Assembly: GCA_963677825.2 (NCBI GenBank)
Contig: CAXXEF010000001.1
Location: 2,108,001 to 2,172,000, forward strand
DNA: 64,000 bases
Direction of reading: 5' to 3'
Source of the DNA: Sporobacter sp963677825
GTDB taxonomy: Bacteria > Bacillota > Clostridia > Oscillospirales > Oscillospiraceae
Below the pieces are notes generated by a model. It was given only the letters and a program-made list of their open reading frames with translations, was not told where the DNA came from and searched no databases. Positions 15,939-24,381 of the stretch are shown in pieces. The stretch's first letter is position 1, and each line of letters begins with the position of its first letter. Both the position numbers and the translations under genes were made by a program.

Positions 15939-16018
15939 CAAATTTGCTGCGCAGGCCGAATCTGCAGGTCGGACCTACGGGTGAATATAAAAGATCAAAA
16001 AGACAAGGAGACCAACTA

Positions 16019-17365
16019 ATGAAAAAGCAGTTGCTAAAAATCCTGGCTCTCGTGCTTGTTATGGTGCTGAGTTTGTCCATGGCCGCCGGCTGCTCGACGC
16101 AGGACACCGGCCCGGACGCGAGTGACGACACGAGCGCGAACTCCTCACCGTCGGATACGTCGCCGGATACGTCACAGGATGCTTCGCCCGAGCCCAGTAT
16201 GGATGAAAAAGCGGATAAGGTATTGCTGGCCGTCAGCTTCGGCACCAGCTATAACGACACGCGCGACGTGACGATCGGTGCGATCGAAAACGCGCTCCAG
16301 GATGCGTTCCCGGATTATGAGGTGCGCCGCGCGTTCACTAGTCAGATCATCATCGACATTCTGGATGAGCGCGACGGACTGGAGATCGACAACGTCACCC
16401 AGGCGATGAGCCGCCTCGTCGCCGACGGTGTCAAGGAGGTCATCATCCAGCCTACGCACGTGATGAACGGGTTTGAATACGACGATGTGATCGCCGAAGT
16501 CGTTCCGTTCGCCGATCAGTTTGACAGCTTCACGATCGGCACACCGATGCTGATCACCGACGAGGATTACGATACGGTCGTTTCCGTCATCGGCGAAGAA
16601 ACGCGCCGGTACGCCGGCGACGGCACGGCGATTGTTTTCATGGGCCACGGTACGCATCACGACGCCAACGCGACATACGCCGCGCTTCAGGAAAAGGTAA
16701 CCGCCGACGGCTATACCGACATTTACATCGGCACGGTAGAAGCGACGCCTTCGCTTGACGACATGCTGGACATGGTCGGCGACAGCGGCGCGACGAAGGT
16801 TATCCTGCTGCCGCTGATGATCGTCGCGGGCGACCATGCCAACAACGACATGGCTGGCGACGAGGAAGATTCCTGGAAAAGCGCGTTCGAATCCGCCGGC
16901 TACGAGGTCGAAGCCGTACTCACGGGCCTCGGTCAGTATGAAGGCATCCGGCAGCTGATCGTCAAGCACGCGACCGAAGCAACCGCGCCGATGCTACCGA
17001 TCTACGGCGATGAAATCGCCGATGGCACCTATGAGATCGAGGTTTCGTCCAGCTCATCGATGTTTAAAATCGTCAAAGCCGAGCTGACGGTCTCGGGCGG
17101 CGAGATGACCGCGGTGCTGACGCTCGGTGGCGACGGCTACGAAAAGCTTTATATAGGCACCGGCGAGCAGGCACTCGCCGACACGGACGACATGACCATT
17201 TATTTCGTCGAAGACGCTGAGGGCCTGTACACCTACGAGGTGTCCGTCGAGGCGCTCGACAAGGAAACCGATGTTGCTGCGTGGAGTATCAACAAGCAGC
17301 AATGGTACGACCGTGTGCTCGTCTTCCAGTCTTCGCTGATTCCGGCGGACGCGTTCGTCGCGTAA
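16019..17365 (+). CDS. cbiK: Exported CbiK-like cobaltochelatase lipoprotein with extra C-terminal domain
   Basis: The 448-residue protein starts at ATG 16019 behind AAGGAGA. It has a lipoprotein signal (LSMAAGC, Cys near residue 24), a Ser/Asp/Pro-rich linker, and a CbiK-type sirohydrochlorin cobaltochelatase domain (about 62-330) with His210 in MGHGTHH, Glu241 in TVEATPS and His273 in GDHANND, the expected metal and catalytic residues. A further beta-rich domain (about 335-430, DGTYEIEV, LTVSGGEMTAVLTL) resembles the protein of the next gene. Cobalt insertion for biosynthesis is cytoplasmic, so an exported form may insert or remove metal in captured tetrapyrroles. A periplasmic CbiK is known in Desulfovibrio. 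Confidence 0.85.
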   Translation: MKKQLLKILALVLVMVLSLSMAAGCSTQDTGPDASDDTSANSSPSDTSPDTSQDASPEPSMDEKADKVLLAVSFGTSYNDTRDVTIGAIENALQDAFPDYEVRRAFTSQIIIDILDERDGLEIDNVTQAMSRLVADGVKEVIIQPTHVMNGFEYDDVIAEVVPFADQFDSFTIGTPMLITDEDYDTVVSVIGEETRRYAGDGTAIVFMGHGTHHDANATYAALQEKVTADGYTDIYIGTVEATPSLDDMLDMVGDSGATKVILLPLMIVAGDHANNDMAGDEEDSWKSAFESAGYEVEAVLTGLGQYEGIRQLIVKHATEATAPMLPIYGDEIADGTYEIEVSSSSSMFKIVKAELTVSGGEMTAVLTLGGDGYEKLYIGTGEQALADTDDMTIYFVEDAEGLYTYEVSVEALDKETDVAAWSINKQQWYDRVLVFQSSLIPADAFVA

Positions 17366-17439
17366 CGCTTTATTACCGAAGCGGACGGGCTGCGCGTCAG
17401 CCCGTCCGCCCGGACAAGTCAAACGATTGAGGTGCGGAC

Positions 17440-17961
17440 ATGAAAAAAGCGGGTTTAATACTCATCGCGGCGCTGATACTTATGTGCTTAATGACCGGCT
17501 TGGCGGTTGCCGCCGGCGTACCGGCGGACGGCGCGTACACAGTCGAAGCGACGTTGTCGGGCGGCTCAGGGCGCGCGTCGGTCGAATCCCCGTCACAGAT
17601 GACGGTGACAGACGGCGCGGCGACGGCCATCATCATATGGAGCAGCCCGTATTACGAATACATGACGGTTGGCGGCGAAACGTATTATCCGATTAGCGAC
17701 GACGGCAATTCGACGTTTGAAATCCCCGTCACGCTCGACGAGGCACTGCCGGTTTCGGCGCTGACGGTTGCCATGAGCGAGCCGCACGAAATTGACTATA
17801 CGCTGTATTTCGATTCCGCAACAATCCGGTCAGCTGACGGCGGTACGCCTGTGGTATGGTATGTCGCTGCCGCCGCGGCGGCTGTGGTCGTCGTCATACT
17901 CGCGGTGCTTATTGCAAAGAAAGCCGCGGCGAGGCGGACGGAGAGTAAGGATACTGAATAA
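17440..17961 (+). CDS. NEAT-like surface protein with C-terminal membrane anchor
   Basis: A 173-residue protein with a signal peptide (about 1-25), one beta-sandwich-like domain (about 28-130; DGAYTVEATLSGGSGRAS, LTVTDGAATAIIIWSSPYYE, IDYTLYFDSATI) and a C-terminal membrane helix ending in KKAAARR. The order of strands and the YTLYFD end resemble NEAT domains that bind haem at Gram-positive surfaces; this is a pattern judgement. It shares this domain with the C-terminus of the chelatase. In this B12-controlled operon it may hold a corrinoid or other tetrapyrrole. Confidence 0.55.
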   Translation: MKKAGLILIAALILMCLMTGLAVAAGVPADGAYTVEATLSGGSGRASVESPSQMTVTDGAATAIIIWSSPYYEYMTVGGETYYPISDDGNSTFEIPVTLDEALPVSALTVAMSEPHEIDYTLYFDSATIRSADGGTPVVWYVAAAAAAVVVVILAVLIAKKAAARRTESKDTE

Positions 17962-19113
17962 ATGCGCTTGAAAACAACAATCATCCTGATCCTTTGCTTA
18001 ACGATGATAACGTCTGTACTGACGGGCTGTCAAAGCGTTGCTCAAAATGCCACTGACAAGAGCCTTGGCAACGGGTGGGAGCCGGTGGGCAGCCTGCCGC
18101 TCGAATATGCCGAGAATTTTGACGTCGATTACTACGATGGCGGGTATGCGCTTGTTAGGATATCAAACGGCAGCCGATTCCTCATCGTCCCGGAAGGGGA
18201 GGCCGCGCTTGACGGCATCGACAGCGACATCACGGTTTTGCAGCAGCCGATTAATAACATCTACCTCGTCGCCTCCGCGTCGATGTGCCTGTTTGACGCG
18301 CTGGACGCGCTGGATCACATCCGATTGTCCGGCACGCAGCCGGAATACTGGTATATCGAGAACGCCAAAGCGGCGATGGAACGCGGCGATATCCTCTACG
18401 CTGGCAAGTACAGCGCGCCGGACTATGAGCTGATCATGTCCAGCGGCTGCAGTCTTGCGATCGAATCGACAATGATCAACCATGTGCCGGAAGTCAAGGA
18501 AATGCTGGAAGACGTCGGCATTCCCGTGCTGATCGACCAGTCGAGCTACGAATCGCATCCGCTTGGGCGCACCGAGTGGATCAAGCTTTACGGTGTGCTG
18601 ATGGATAAGGAAGACGAAGCGGCGCGGCTGTTCGATGAGCAGACAGCTTATCTCGGCGAGGTGTCCGGCCTTGAAAACACAGGGAAGACGGTAGCGTTCT
18701 TTTATATCAGCTCCTCCGGTTATGTCGTCGCCAGAAAATCGGGCGATTACGTCACGAAGATGATCGAGTTGGCCGGCGGCAACTATATATTCGACGAGCT
18801 AGGTGATTCTGAAACGGCGACAAGCACCGTGACGCTGGAGATGGAGTCGTTTTACGCCACGGCTAAAGACGCCGATTATATCATTTACAACAGCACCATC
18901 GGCGGCGAGCTGTACTCGCTGGACGATCTGCTCATCAAGAGCAGCCTGCTTGCGGACTTCAAAGCTGTTCGAAACGGTAACGTCTGGTGTACAGGTAAAA
19001 ACCTTTATCAGGAGACAACGCAGCTGGGGCTGATGATTGCCGATCTGCGCCGCGTTCTCACCGAAACCGACGGGAATATCGCAGAACTGCATTTTCTCTA
19101 TAAACTGACTTAG
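17962..19113 (+). CDS. btuF: Cobalamin/tetrapyrrole ABC transporter substrate-binding lipoprotein
   Basis: A 383-residue FecB/BtuF-type binding protein with a lipobox (SVLTGCQS, Cys near residue 20). The segments IYLVASASMCLFDALDAL, CSLAIESTMINHVPEV and KTVAFFYISSSGYVVARKSG match the two-lobed class III fold in which a long helix joins the lobes. It begins immediately after the stop of the preceding gene and is followed by permease and ATPase genes. The cobalamin riboswitch suggests corrinoids as cargo, but haem or cobalt complexes remain possible. Confidence 0.8.
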   Translation: MRLKTTIILILCLTMITSVLTGCQSVAQNATDKSLGNGWEPVGSLPLEYAENFDVDYYDGGYALVRISNGSRFLIVPEGEAALDGIDSDITVLQQPINNIYLVASASMCLFDALDALDHIRLSGTQPEYWYIENAKAAMERGDILYAGKYSAPDYELIMSSGCSLAIESTMINHVPEVKEMLEDVGIPVLIDQSSYESHPLGRTEWIKLYGVLMDKEDEAARLFDEQTAYLGEVSGLENTGKTVAFFYISSSGYVVARKSGDYVTKMIELAGGNYIFDELGDSETATSTVTLEMESFYATAKDADYIIYNSTIGGELYSLDDLLIKSSLLADFKAVRNGNVWCTGKNLYQETTQLGLMIADLRRVLTETDGNIAELHFLYKLT

Positions 19114-19136
19114 AAAAACAAACAAGGAAGAATCAG

Positions 19137-20168
19137 ATGGGTTTGGAAGACGACAAAGTAAAAAAACGCATACGGTACACAGCCTCGCTGATAGTGCTCT
19201 TGATCCTGCTGATTGTATTTGTGATCCTGAATATCAATCTGGGCGGCGTTAAGGTAGGGCTTCGGGATATTGTCGAGATATTGATGCAACGCAACGAAGG
19301 CTCGACAGAATACGGCATCATCTGGAAGGTACGTCTGCCGCGTATGATAGCTGATATCCTACTCGGCGGCGCGCTGGCGCTTTCGGGTTTTCTACTTCAA
19401 ACGTTTTTCTCTAATCCCATCGCGGGGCCTTATGTGCTCGGTATTTCCTCCGGCGCCAAGCTCGCCGTTGCCATTGTGATGGTGCTCCTGCTCAGCCAGT
19501 ACAGGATCGTCAGCTCGATGGCGCTCATCGGCGCGGCGTTTGTGGGCGCGATGGTCGCGATGCTTTTTGTGCTGTTGATCGCCCGGGCGGTTAAGCGCGC
19601 GGCGATATTGATTGTCAGCGGCGTCATGGTCGGGTACATCTGCTCGGCGATTACCGATTTTATTATCACCTTCGCCGACGATGCGAGCATTGTCAATCTG
19701 CATAACTGGTCGCGCGGTAATTTCTCCGGCACCTCCTGGGACGACGTACGCGTCATGGCGATTGTTGTGCTCATCACGTCGGTAATCGTTTTCTTCATGG
19801 CAAAGCCCATCAGTGCATATCAGCTCGGCGAGAGCTATGCGCAGAACATGGGCGTGAACATCAAGGTTTTCCGTGTGACGCTCGTGCTGCTGTCGAGCAT
19901 TCTGTGCGCCTGTGTTACCGCGTTCGCCGGGCCGATCTCGTTTGTTGGCGTCGCCGTGCCGCACCTAGTCAAAGCGCTGATGAAAACGGCCAAGCCGATT
20001 CTAATCATCCCCGCCTGCTTTCTCGGCGGCGCGATCTTCTGTCTCGGATGCGATTTGATCGCCAGAACGGTCTTCGCGCCGACGGAGCTGAGCGTCAGCT
20101 CTGTGAGCGCGGTTTTCGGCGCACCGGTCGTCATTACTGTTATGGTCAGAAGGAAGGCACATAGATGA
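19137..20168 (+). CDS. btuC: FecCD/BtuC-type ABC transporter permease
   Basis: A 343-residue membrane protein with about ten hydrophobic helices. The conserved FecCD segments are visible: IWKVRLPRMIADILLGGALA, SGFLLQTFFSNPIAGPYVLG (the G-x-Q...NPLA motif) and GPISFVGVAVPHLVKAL near the C-terminus. It forms the channel of the importer. AAGGAAG lies upstream of ATG 19137, and the gene overlaps the ATPase gene by four bases. Confidence 0.9.
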   Translation: MGLEDDKVKKRIRYTASLIVLLILLIVFVILNINLGGVKVGLRDIVEILMQRNEGSTEYGIIWKVRLPRMIADILLGGALALSGFLLQTFFSNPIAGPYVLGISSGAKLAVAIVMVLLLSQYRIVSSMALIGAAFVGAMVAMLFVLLIARAVKRAAILIVSGVMVGYICSAITDFIITFADDASIVNLHNWSRGNFSGTSWDDVRVMAIVVLITSVIVFFMAKPISAYQLGESYAQNMGVNIKVFRVTLVLLSSILCACVTAFAGPISFVGVAVPHLVKALMKTAKPILIIPACFLGGAIFCLGCDLIARTVFAPTELSVSSVSAVFGAPVVITVMVRRKAHR

Positions 20169-21289
20169 GCATGGATTACTTCTTTTGCACCAAACAGTTA
20201 ACGGTCGGCTATAACGGTAAACCGCTCATCAGAGATATCGAGATTCGGCTGAACAAAGGCGAAATTCTCACACTGATCGGCCCGAACGGATCCGGCAAAT
20301 CAACGATTCTGAAGAGCATTACAAAATATCTGAAGAACATCTACGGTACGGTTTATATTGACAGCTGCGCTATTAACGACATGAGCAACAAAGAAATGTC
20401 GTATAAGGTGGCCGTCGTGCTCACGGAAAAACTGCGCACGGAGCTGATGACGTGTGAGGATATCGTAGCCACCGGCCGATACCCGTATACCGGGCGCTTG
20501 GGATTACTGACGGACGAGGATCGCGCGCAGATCTATGAAGCGATGGCGATGGTCAACGCGATCGAGCTCCGAGACAAGGATTTTAAGCAGGTCAGCGACG
20601 GGCAGCGACAGCGTATCATGCTCGCGCGGGCGATATGTCAGCAGCCGCAGATCATCGTGCTTGACGAGCCAACGTCATTTCTTGATATCCGTTATGAGAT
20701 CGAGCTTCTGAATATCCTTCGCCACATGGCCGAGGAGCGCAACATTGCCGTCATCATGTCGCTGCATGAGCTCGACATGGCACAGAAAGTTTCCGACACC
20801 GTTATGTGCGTCAAAGGTGAATACATCACCCATTACGGCACGCCGCGGGAGATTTTCCGCCGGGAACTCATCAGCGAGCTTTACGATCTGACAAACGGCA
20901 GCTATAATCCGCTGTTTGGCAGCATTGAAATGGGACGCACGGACGGCGAGCCAAACGTATTTGTCATCGCCGGCGGCGGCACGGGTATACCTGAGTACCG
21001 AACGCTGCAAAAAAAGCGGATACCATTCGTGACGGGCATCCTCCATGAAAATGACGTGGATTACCAGCTCGCGCGCGATTTAGCAAGCGAGGTCTATTCT
21101 GAAAAGGCCTTCGAACCAATCGGCGATGCTGTTTTTCAAAACGCACTCAATCAACTGCGCCGCTGTGATACTGTAATTAATTGCCTTACATGCTACGGTG
21201 CGATGAATCAAGTGAACCAGCATCTGCTTGACCAAGCGGGTGCGTCAGGGTTGCGGATCGTATCGTCTGCCGATGCGCTCAGCAGGTAA
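20165..21289 (+). CDS. btuD: BtuD/FecE-type ABC ATPase with C-terminal extension
   Basis: A 374-residue protein. Residues 1-255 are an ATPase with Walker A GPNGSGKST (39-47), signature VSDGQRQR, in which Asp replaces the usual Gly of LSGG, and Walker B IIVLDEPTSFLD. Residues 260-374 are an extra domain beginning VFVIAGGGTGIPEYRTL, which looks like a Rossmann-type nucleotide-binding unit and is not part of ordinary BtuD. It overlaps the permease gene by four bases and ends the operon. Confidence 0.87.
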   Translation: MSMDYFFCTKQLTVGYNGKPLIRDIEIRLNKGEILTLIGPNGSGKSTILKSITKYLKNIYGTVYIDSCAINDMSNKEMSYKVAVVLTEKLRTELMTCEDIVATGRYPYTGRLGLLTDEDRAQIYEAMAMVNAIELRDKDFKQVSDGQRQRIMLARAICQQPQIIVLDEPTSFLDIRYEIELLNILRHMAEERNIAVIMSLHELDMAQKVSDTVMCVKGEYITHYGTPREIFRRELISELYDLTNGSYNPLFGSIEMGRTDGEPNVFVIAGGGTGIPEYRTLQKKRIPFVTGILHENDVDYQLARDLASEVYSEKAFEPIGDAVFQNALNQLRRCDTVINCLTCYGAMNQVNQHLLDQAGASGLRIVSSADALSR

Positions 21290-21372
21290 ACTGGGTTGAC
21301 TATTCTCTCTCAATATGCAGCCGCTTGACATCGGCTCGTATATAGGATCACAGTTAGAATCCTCCTGTGTTG

Positions 21373-21413
21373 TGTATATGCCGGACAGTTTGCGACGCTG
21401 TCCGGCATATACA
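21373..21413 (+). terminator. Strong hairpin after the btuFCD operon
   Basis: A perfect 16-bp stem (21373-21388 with 21398-21413) lies 84 bases after the ATPase stop. The T-run is poor, so it may act as an mRNA 3'-end stabiliser as well as a terminator. Confidence 0.65.
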
Positions 21414-21762
21414 TTATCATGGTTTTAGGAAAGAATGGAGTAACAGCTTGCATTCTGATAGTTTAATGAGGTCTGCCACATATCGTCACGTATACTTTGA
21501 TTTATAGAGGTACTAACGACTGCGAACGCATCGCTCCGCATGCGATTCGCATCCTGCATTTAAAACGCGGGTATGTACTCACGCGGCAACCGTCATAATC
21601 GCATCCTTTATCTGCCTTGACACTTTTTCATGGGTGAGTTCACAAATCAAATTGCTAAAAGCCTTGAAAACAAGGCATATCAGCGTCTTTCGGCTCGGAT
21701 TATTTTTGGCTAAAACCGGCCCGCTTGCGAGAGCGTACGGTCCGCATCCGTAAGGTCGAGAG
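21414..21762. other. Intergenic DNA without recognised gene
   Basis: I find no convincing gene. The stretch has mixed composition and leads into the second ssrA-like fragment. It does not show a tmRNA 5' end or tag-coding segment, so only the 3' tail of ssrA is supported here. Confidence 0.4.
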
Positions 21763-21786
21763 TTTGATCCTCTTCGTCTCCACCAA
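21763..21786 (+). other. tmRNA (ssrA) 3'-end fragment, att-like site (right copy)
   Basis: A T-stem (GAGAG 21758-21762 with CTCTT 21770-21774) around TTTGATC, then CGTCTCC, A and CCA, equals the 3' end of a tmRNA-like tRNA domain. It shares 18 identical bases with 7573-7590. A perfect terminator starts at once behind it, so this looks like the original 3' end of ssrA left behind by integration. Confidence 0.65.
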
Positions 21787-21830
21787 GTTCAGGAAAATCT
21801 ACTTTATATGGATTTTCCTGAACTTTTTTT
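21785..21830 (+). terminator. Intrinsic terminator behind the right ssrA fragment
   Basis: AAGTTCAGGAAAATC (21785-21799) pairs perfectly with 21811-21825 and is followed by a run of T. It is the best-formed terminator of the region and probably the native ssrA terminator. Confidence 0.88.
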
Positions 21831-22260
21831 AGGGGGTAGCAAAGCGCAGTGGTATCAAAGTCTCATCCGCAGATTCCGCATTGCAAAAACTCTGAAATTC
21901 TTCGAAAGAGACGTTAAAAATAATCTCAATATTCGAATCCCGGCCAACGCGAACTGCTTTGATGAAAGCGATTCGCTTTGCTTCATTTAAAGAAGCATGG
22001 GAAATAAGACCATGAGTAAAAGACCGTGCCAGAACTTGAGCAATGCGCAAATCAGAATGCTTGGACCATTTAACGCGATGACGATACTTCCGAGCCGTGA
22101 ATTGCTGCGGAGTTATGGCAAGGCCGGCGTGGGAAAGCTTCTTTGTAAGCGTTTCTGCTGATGCCCTGTCCAGAAAAATATCTGCTCAGGAATGGAATAA
22201 GTATTTTTAGGTAGGGGTAATCCCGTATGTCCCGATTTTCCTGCTGCCATTTGTTGAGCT
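21829..22260 (-). pseudogene. Degenerate recombinase-like gene remnant
   Basis: On the minus strand a frame ends with SLNEAKRIAFIKAVRVGRDSN, IEIIFNVSFEEFQSF, which resembles the C-terminal end of large serine recombinases (a final I-x-x-V-x-V-x-x-x-x-x-I-E-I-x-F strand). Upstream, the frame is interrupted by a TGA near 22187 and can be continued only by a frameshift (PKNTYSIPEQIF). No intact catalytic domain remains. Its place next to the ssrA fragment fits an old integration event. The family assignment is tentative. Confidence 0.4.
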
Positions 22261-22418
22261 GCCTCAGGGTATTATGCTCATAAACGACCTGTCATGAAAG
22301 AGCTACGCTGAGGGTTCATCCATGCACCGCAGCCGTGCTTATCCACAATTACTTTAATTTTAATATAGACAAGCAGGAGTGCCAGACTCAGATTACAGAC
22401 AGACAACAACAATTAAAA

Positions 22419-22462
22419 GCCGCCGAAGCCTTCACCTTATTTTTGGTGACAGCTTCGGCGGC
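22419..22462 (-). terminator. Intrinsic terminator of the PucR-type regulator gene
   Basis: On the minus strand GCCGCCGAAGC pairs perfectly with GCTTCGGCGGC across a 22-base loop, followed by TTTTAATTGTTGTTG. It lies about 155 bases beyond the stop codon at 22619. The plus side also has TATTTTTG, so it may work in both directions. Confidence 0.75.
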
Positions 22463-22618
22463 ACTATTTTTGTCTATCGTAGATGTCTATTCAATTTATA
22501 ATCTAATTTTTAAATCAAATCTATTAATTTCCTGTCACCAACAAGCCGAAGATGACTCTGCACGATGGTTGCGTTGCCGCACAATAAATCCGCACGGCTG
22601 TTGTATTGGCACTGTTTT

Positions 22619-24109
22619 TCATTCCCCCGAACCGGAGTTTCGAAGATAAAGGAGTATTTTCAAGGACATGTGGATGGAAAACAGCTCATCGGAGTTGTCG
22701 AGATGGAAGCCAAACTGCTCCTCAAGGCGCTTGAGGCGGTAGATTATCGTGTTTCTGTGAACATGCATGGCGTCGGCCGTGCGGAGTGAGCTGTGGCCAT
22801 ATTCGAGATATGTGCAGAGAGTTTCACTGTAGCAAGTATTGTTTTCTTCATCATACTTGAGAAGCGCTGTGTATTTTGGATCACAAAACTCAGCTAGATT
22901 CACGCCGGGACCTATGAGGCTGAGCATATGAAAGAAGCAGTATCTGCCATAGTCGTAGAAGGGGCCTGCGTACTTCATTGTCTCTCCTAAAGTTATAGCC
23001 ATGGACGCATTGTCATAATGCCCGGGAAGCCGCCTGGGATCCGTTACTTCGCCACTTATTCCACATACGAAGTTGCTGTAATTGAGAAGATTAACAATGG
23101 CCTCAACACCTACCATACAAGTTTCAAGAAATGAATTGTTTATTAGACACACGATGGAGTTCATAAACAAGACACAGGGGCACTGCCGGAGCTTTGCCTG
23201 ATACTCGTCAATAAAATACCCGTATTTAGGCTGTATGAAATCGTTTTCGCGTTGACGGATAACAAGAACACGCTTCGGCTCTAAAAAATTAAGACCTGAC
23301 TGGGAAAGCCGTGCCTCAAGCCGGTGCCCGTTTAGCTTGCCCTCTAAGAGCTCCATTAGAATATAGTCACAGTCACGCATACTTCCGTAGGCGAGGGGAT
23401 TCGTATCACGTAGCTCCGTCACAAGAATGCGGCATAAGTAGGAGAACATCATGCTGTCGCCTTCCTTGAAAGGTGTTTCCTCAACGACAGTAGTAAAGCC
23501 AACATACTTACTCTTCACCATGAGATCCATCGTCATGTAGCGCATGGGTGAAAAAGCCTCGCTTGTTATGGGCGGAGTCACCTCCACGGATGAACTTATA
23601 ACACTTTTGCGCCGGACGGTCTTTTTAATATAGCTTTCGGGATAGTACCCGTCCTGAACGATACTCTGTAAAAACGGGTCGGAAAAATTGTCGGTATCGC
23701 TGCATGCGAGAATCTTAAAGCTCTGGTCGGCGAGAATTATTGGATTGTGAAGTACTTGAGAGGCTACAGATATTATGTGATTCAAACCCTTGCCGGATAT
23801 AAGAGCCCCGCTGAGACGAGCGCAGCCATCTTCAATCCTTGTGTGATACATGAGATATTCACTGCAGATGCTAAGCAACTCCGCAGGGGTTTTCGTCCCG
23901 TCGCTACAGGGAATTCCGTCCACGTGGTCACAGCAGACAAGAAGTGGGGCACTCACAGGGAGGTCGCTCTTTTTGCAAATGCACAAAGCCGATTCGTGGA
24001 AGGTGAGACTGTCATCATACAAAAATACAGAGCGAAACTCCTTTTCCTTGTATTCAATTGGACATGTAAATCCTGCATAGCTTGAAAGGCCGCCAAATAA
24101 TACGCTCAT
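22619..24109 (-). CDS. PucR/CdaR-family transcriptional regulator
   Basis: A 496-residue regulator. The C-terminal 60 residues form the PucR-type helix-turn-helix: CTYLEYGHSSLRTADAMHVH, then RNTIIYRLKRLEEQFG and IHMSLKILLYL. The N-terminal and central parts look like a sensory region (IILADQSFKILACSDTD) and a GGDEF-like linker typical of CdaR proteins. ATG 24109 has GAGGTG six bases upstream; GTG 24118 and ATG 24115 are alternatives inside that signal. The gene diverges from the amidohydrolase-cupin-transporter cluster, which it probably controls in response to a substrate. Confidence 0.85.
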   Translation of the reverse strand: MSVLFGGLSSYAGFTCPIEYKEKEFRSVFLYDDSLTFHESALCICKKSDLPVSAPLLVCCDHVDGIPCSDGTKTPAELLSICSEYLMYHTRIEDGCARLSGALISGKGLNHIISVASQVLHNPIILADQSFKILACSDTDNFSDPFLQSIVQDGYYPESYIKKTVRRKSVISSSVEVTPPITSEAFSPMRYMTMDLMVKSKYVGFTTVVEETPFKEGDSMMFSYLCRILVTELRDTNPLAYGSMRDCDYILMELLEGKLNGHRLEARLSQSGLNFLEPKRVLVIRQRENDFIQPKYGYFIDEYQAKLRQCPCVLFMNSIVCLINNSFLETCMVGVEAIVNLLNYSNFVCGISGEVTDPRRLPGHYDNASMAITLGETMKYAGPFYDYGRYCFFHMLSLIGPGVNLAEFCDPKYTALLKYDEENNTCYSETLCTYLEYGHSSLRTADAMHVHRNTIIYRLKRLEEQFGFHLDNSDELFSIHMSLKILLYLRNSGSGE

Positions 24110-24381
24110 ACACATCACCTCAACGCTAACCTAGGCAGAACTTTATCACAACTTTTCTTCAATGTCTACAGATTGGACTTTGGTTTGATGAGCCGTGTTG
24201 TGCAATTTCACAAAAAGATGTGCTGAGGTTTTAAAAGCTGCACATAGAAAGAATGAAATCTATGTATTAAGGTTTATGCAAGGATGTTGTACTGCCTTTT
24301 ACAAAAAACAGCTGTTGATGCGGTGATCGGCTGAACCCCGTTAAATTATTAAGAAGCAACGGAAATTTGGTGATAAACAAA

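Noticed and set aside
21420..21786. Complete tmRNA gene ending at the right ssrA fragment
   Set aside because: The 3' acceptor end is present, but no matching GGGGACG-type 5' end, tag-coding frame or pseudoknot region can be found upstream, so only a fragment is claimed.
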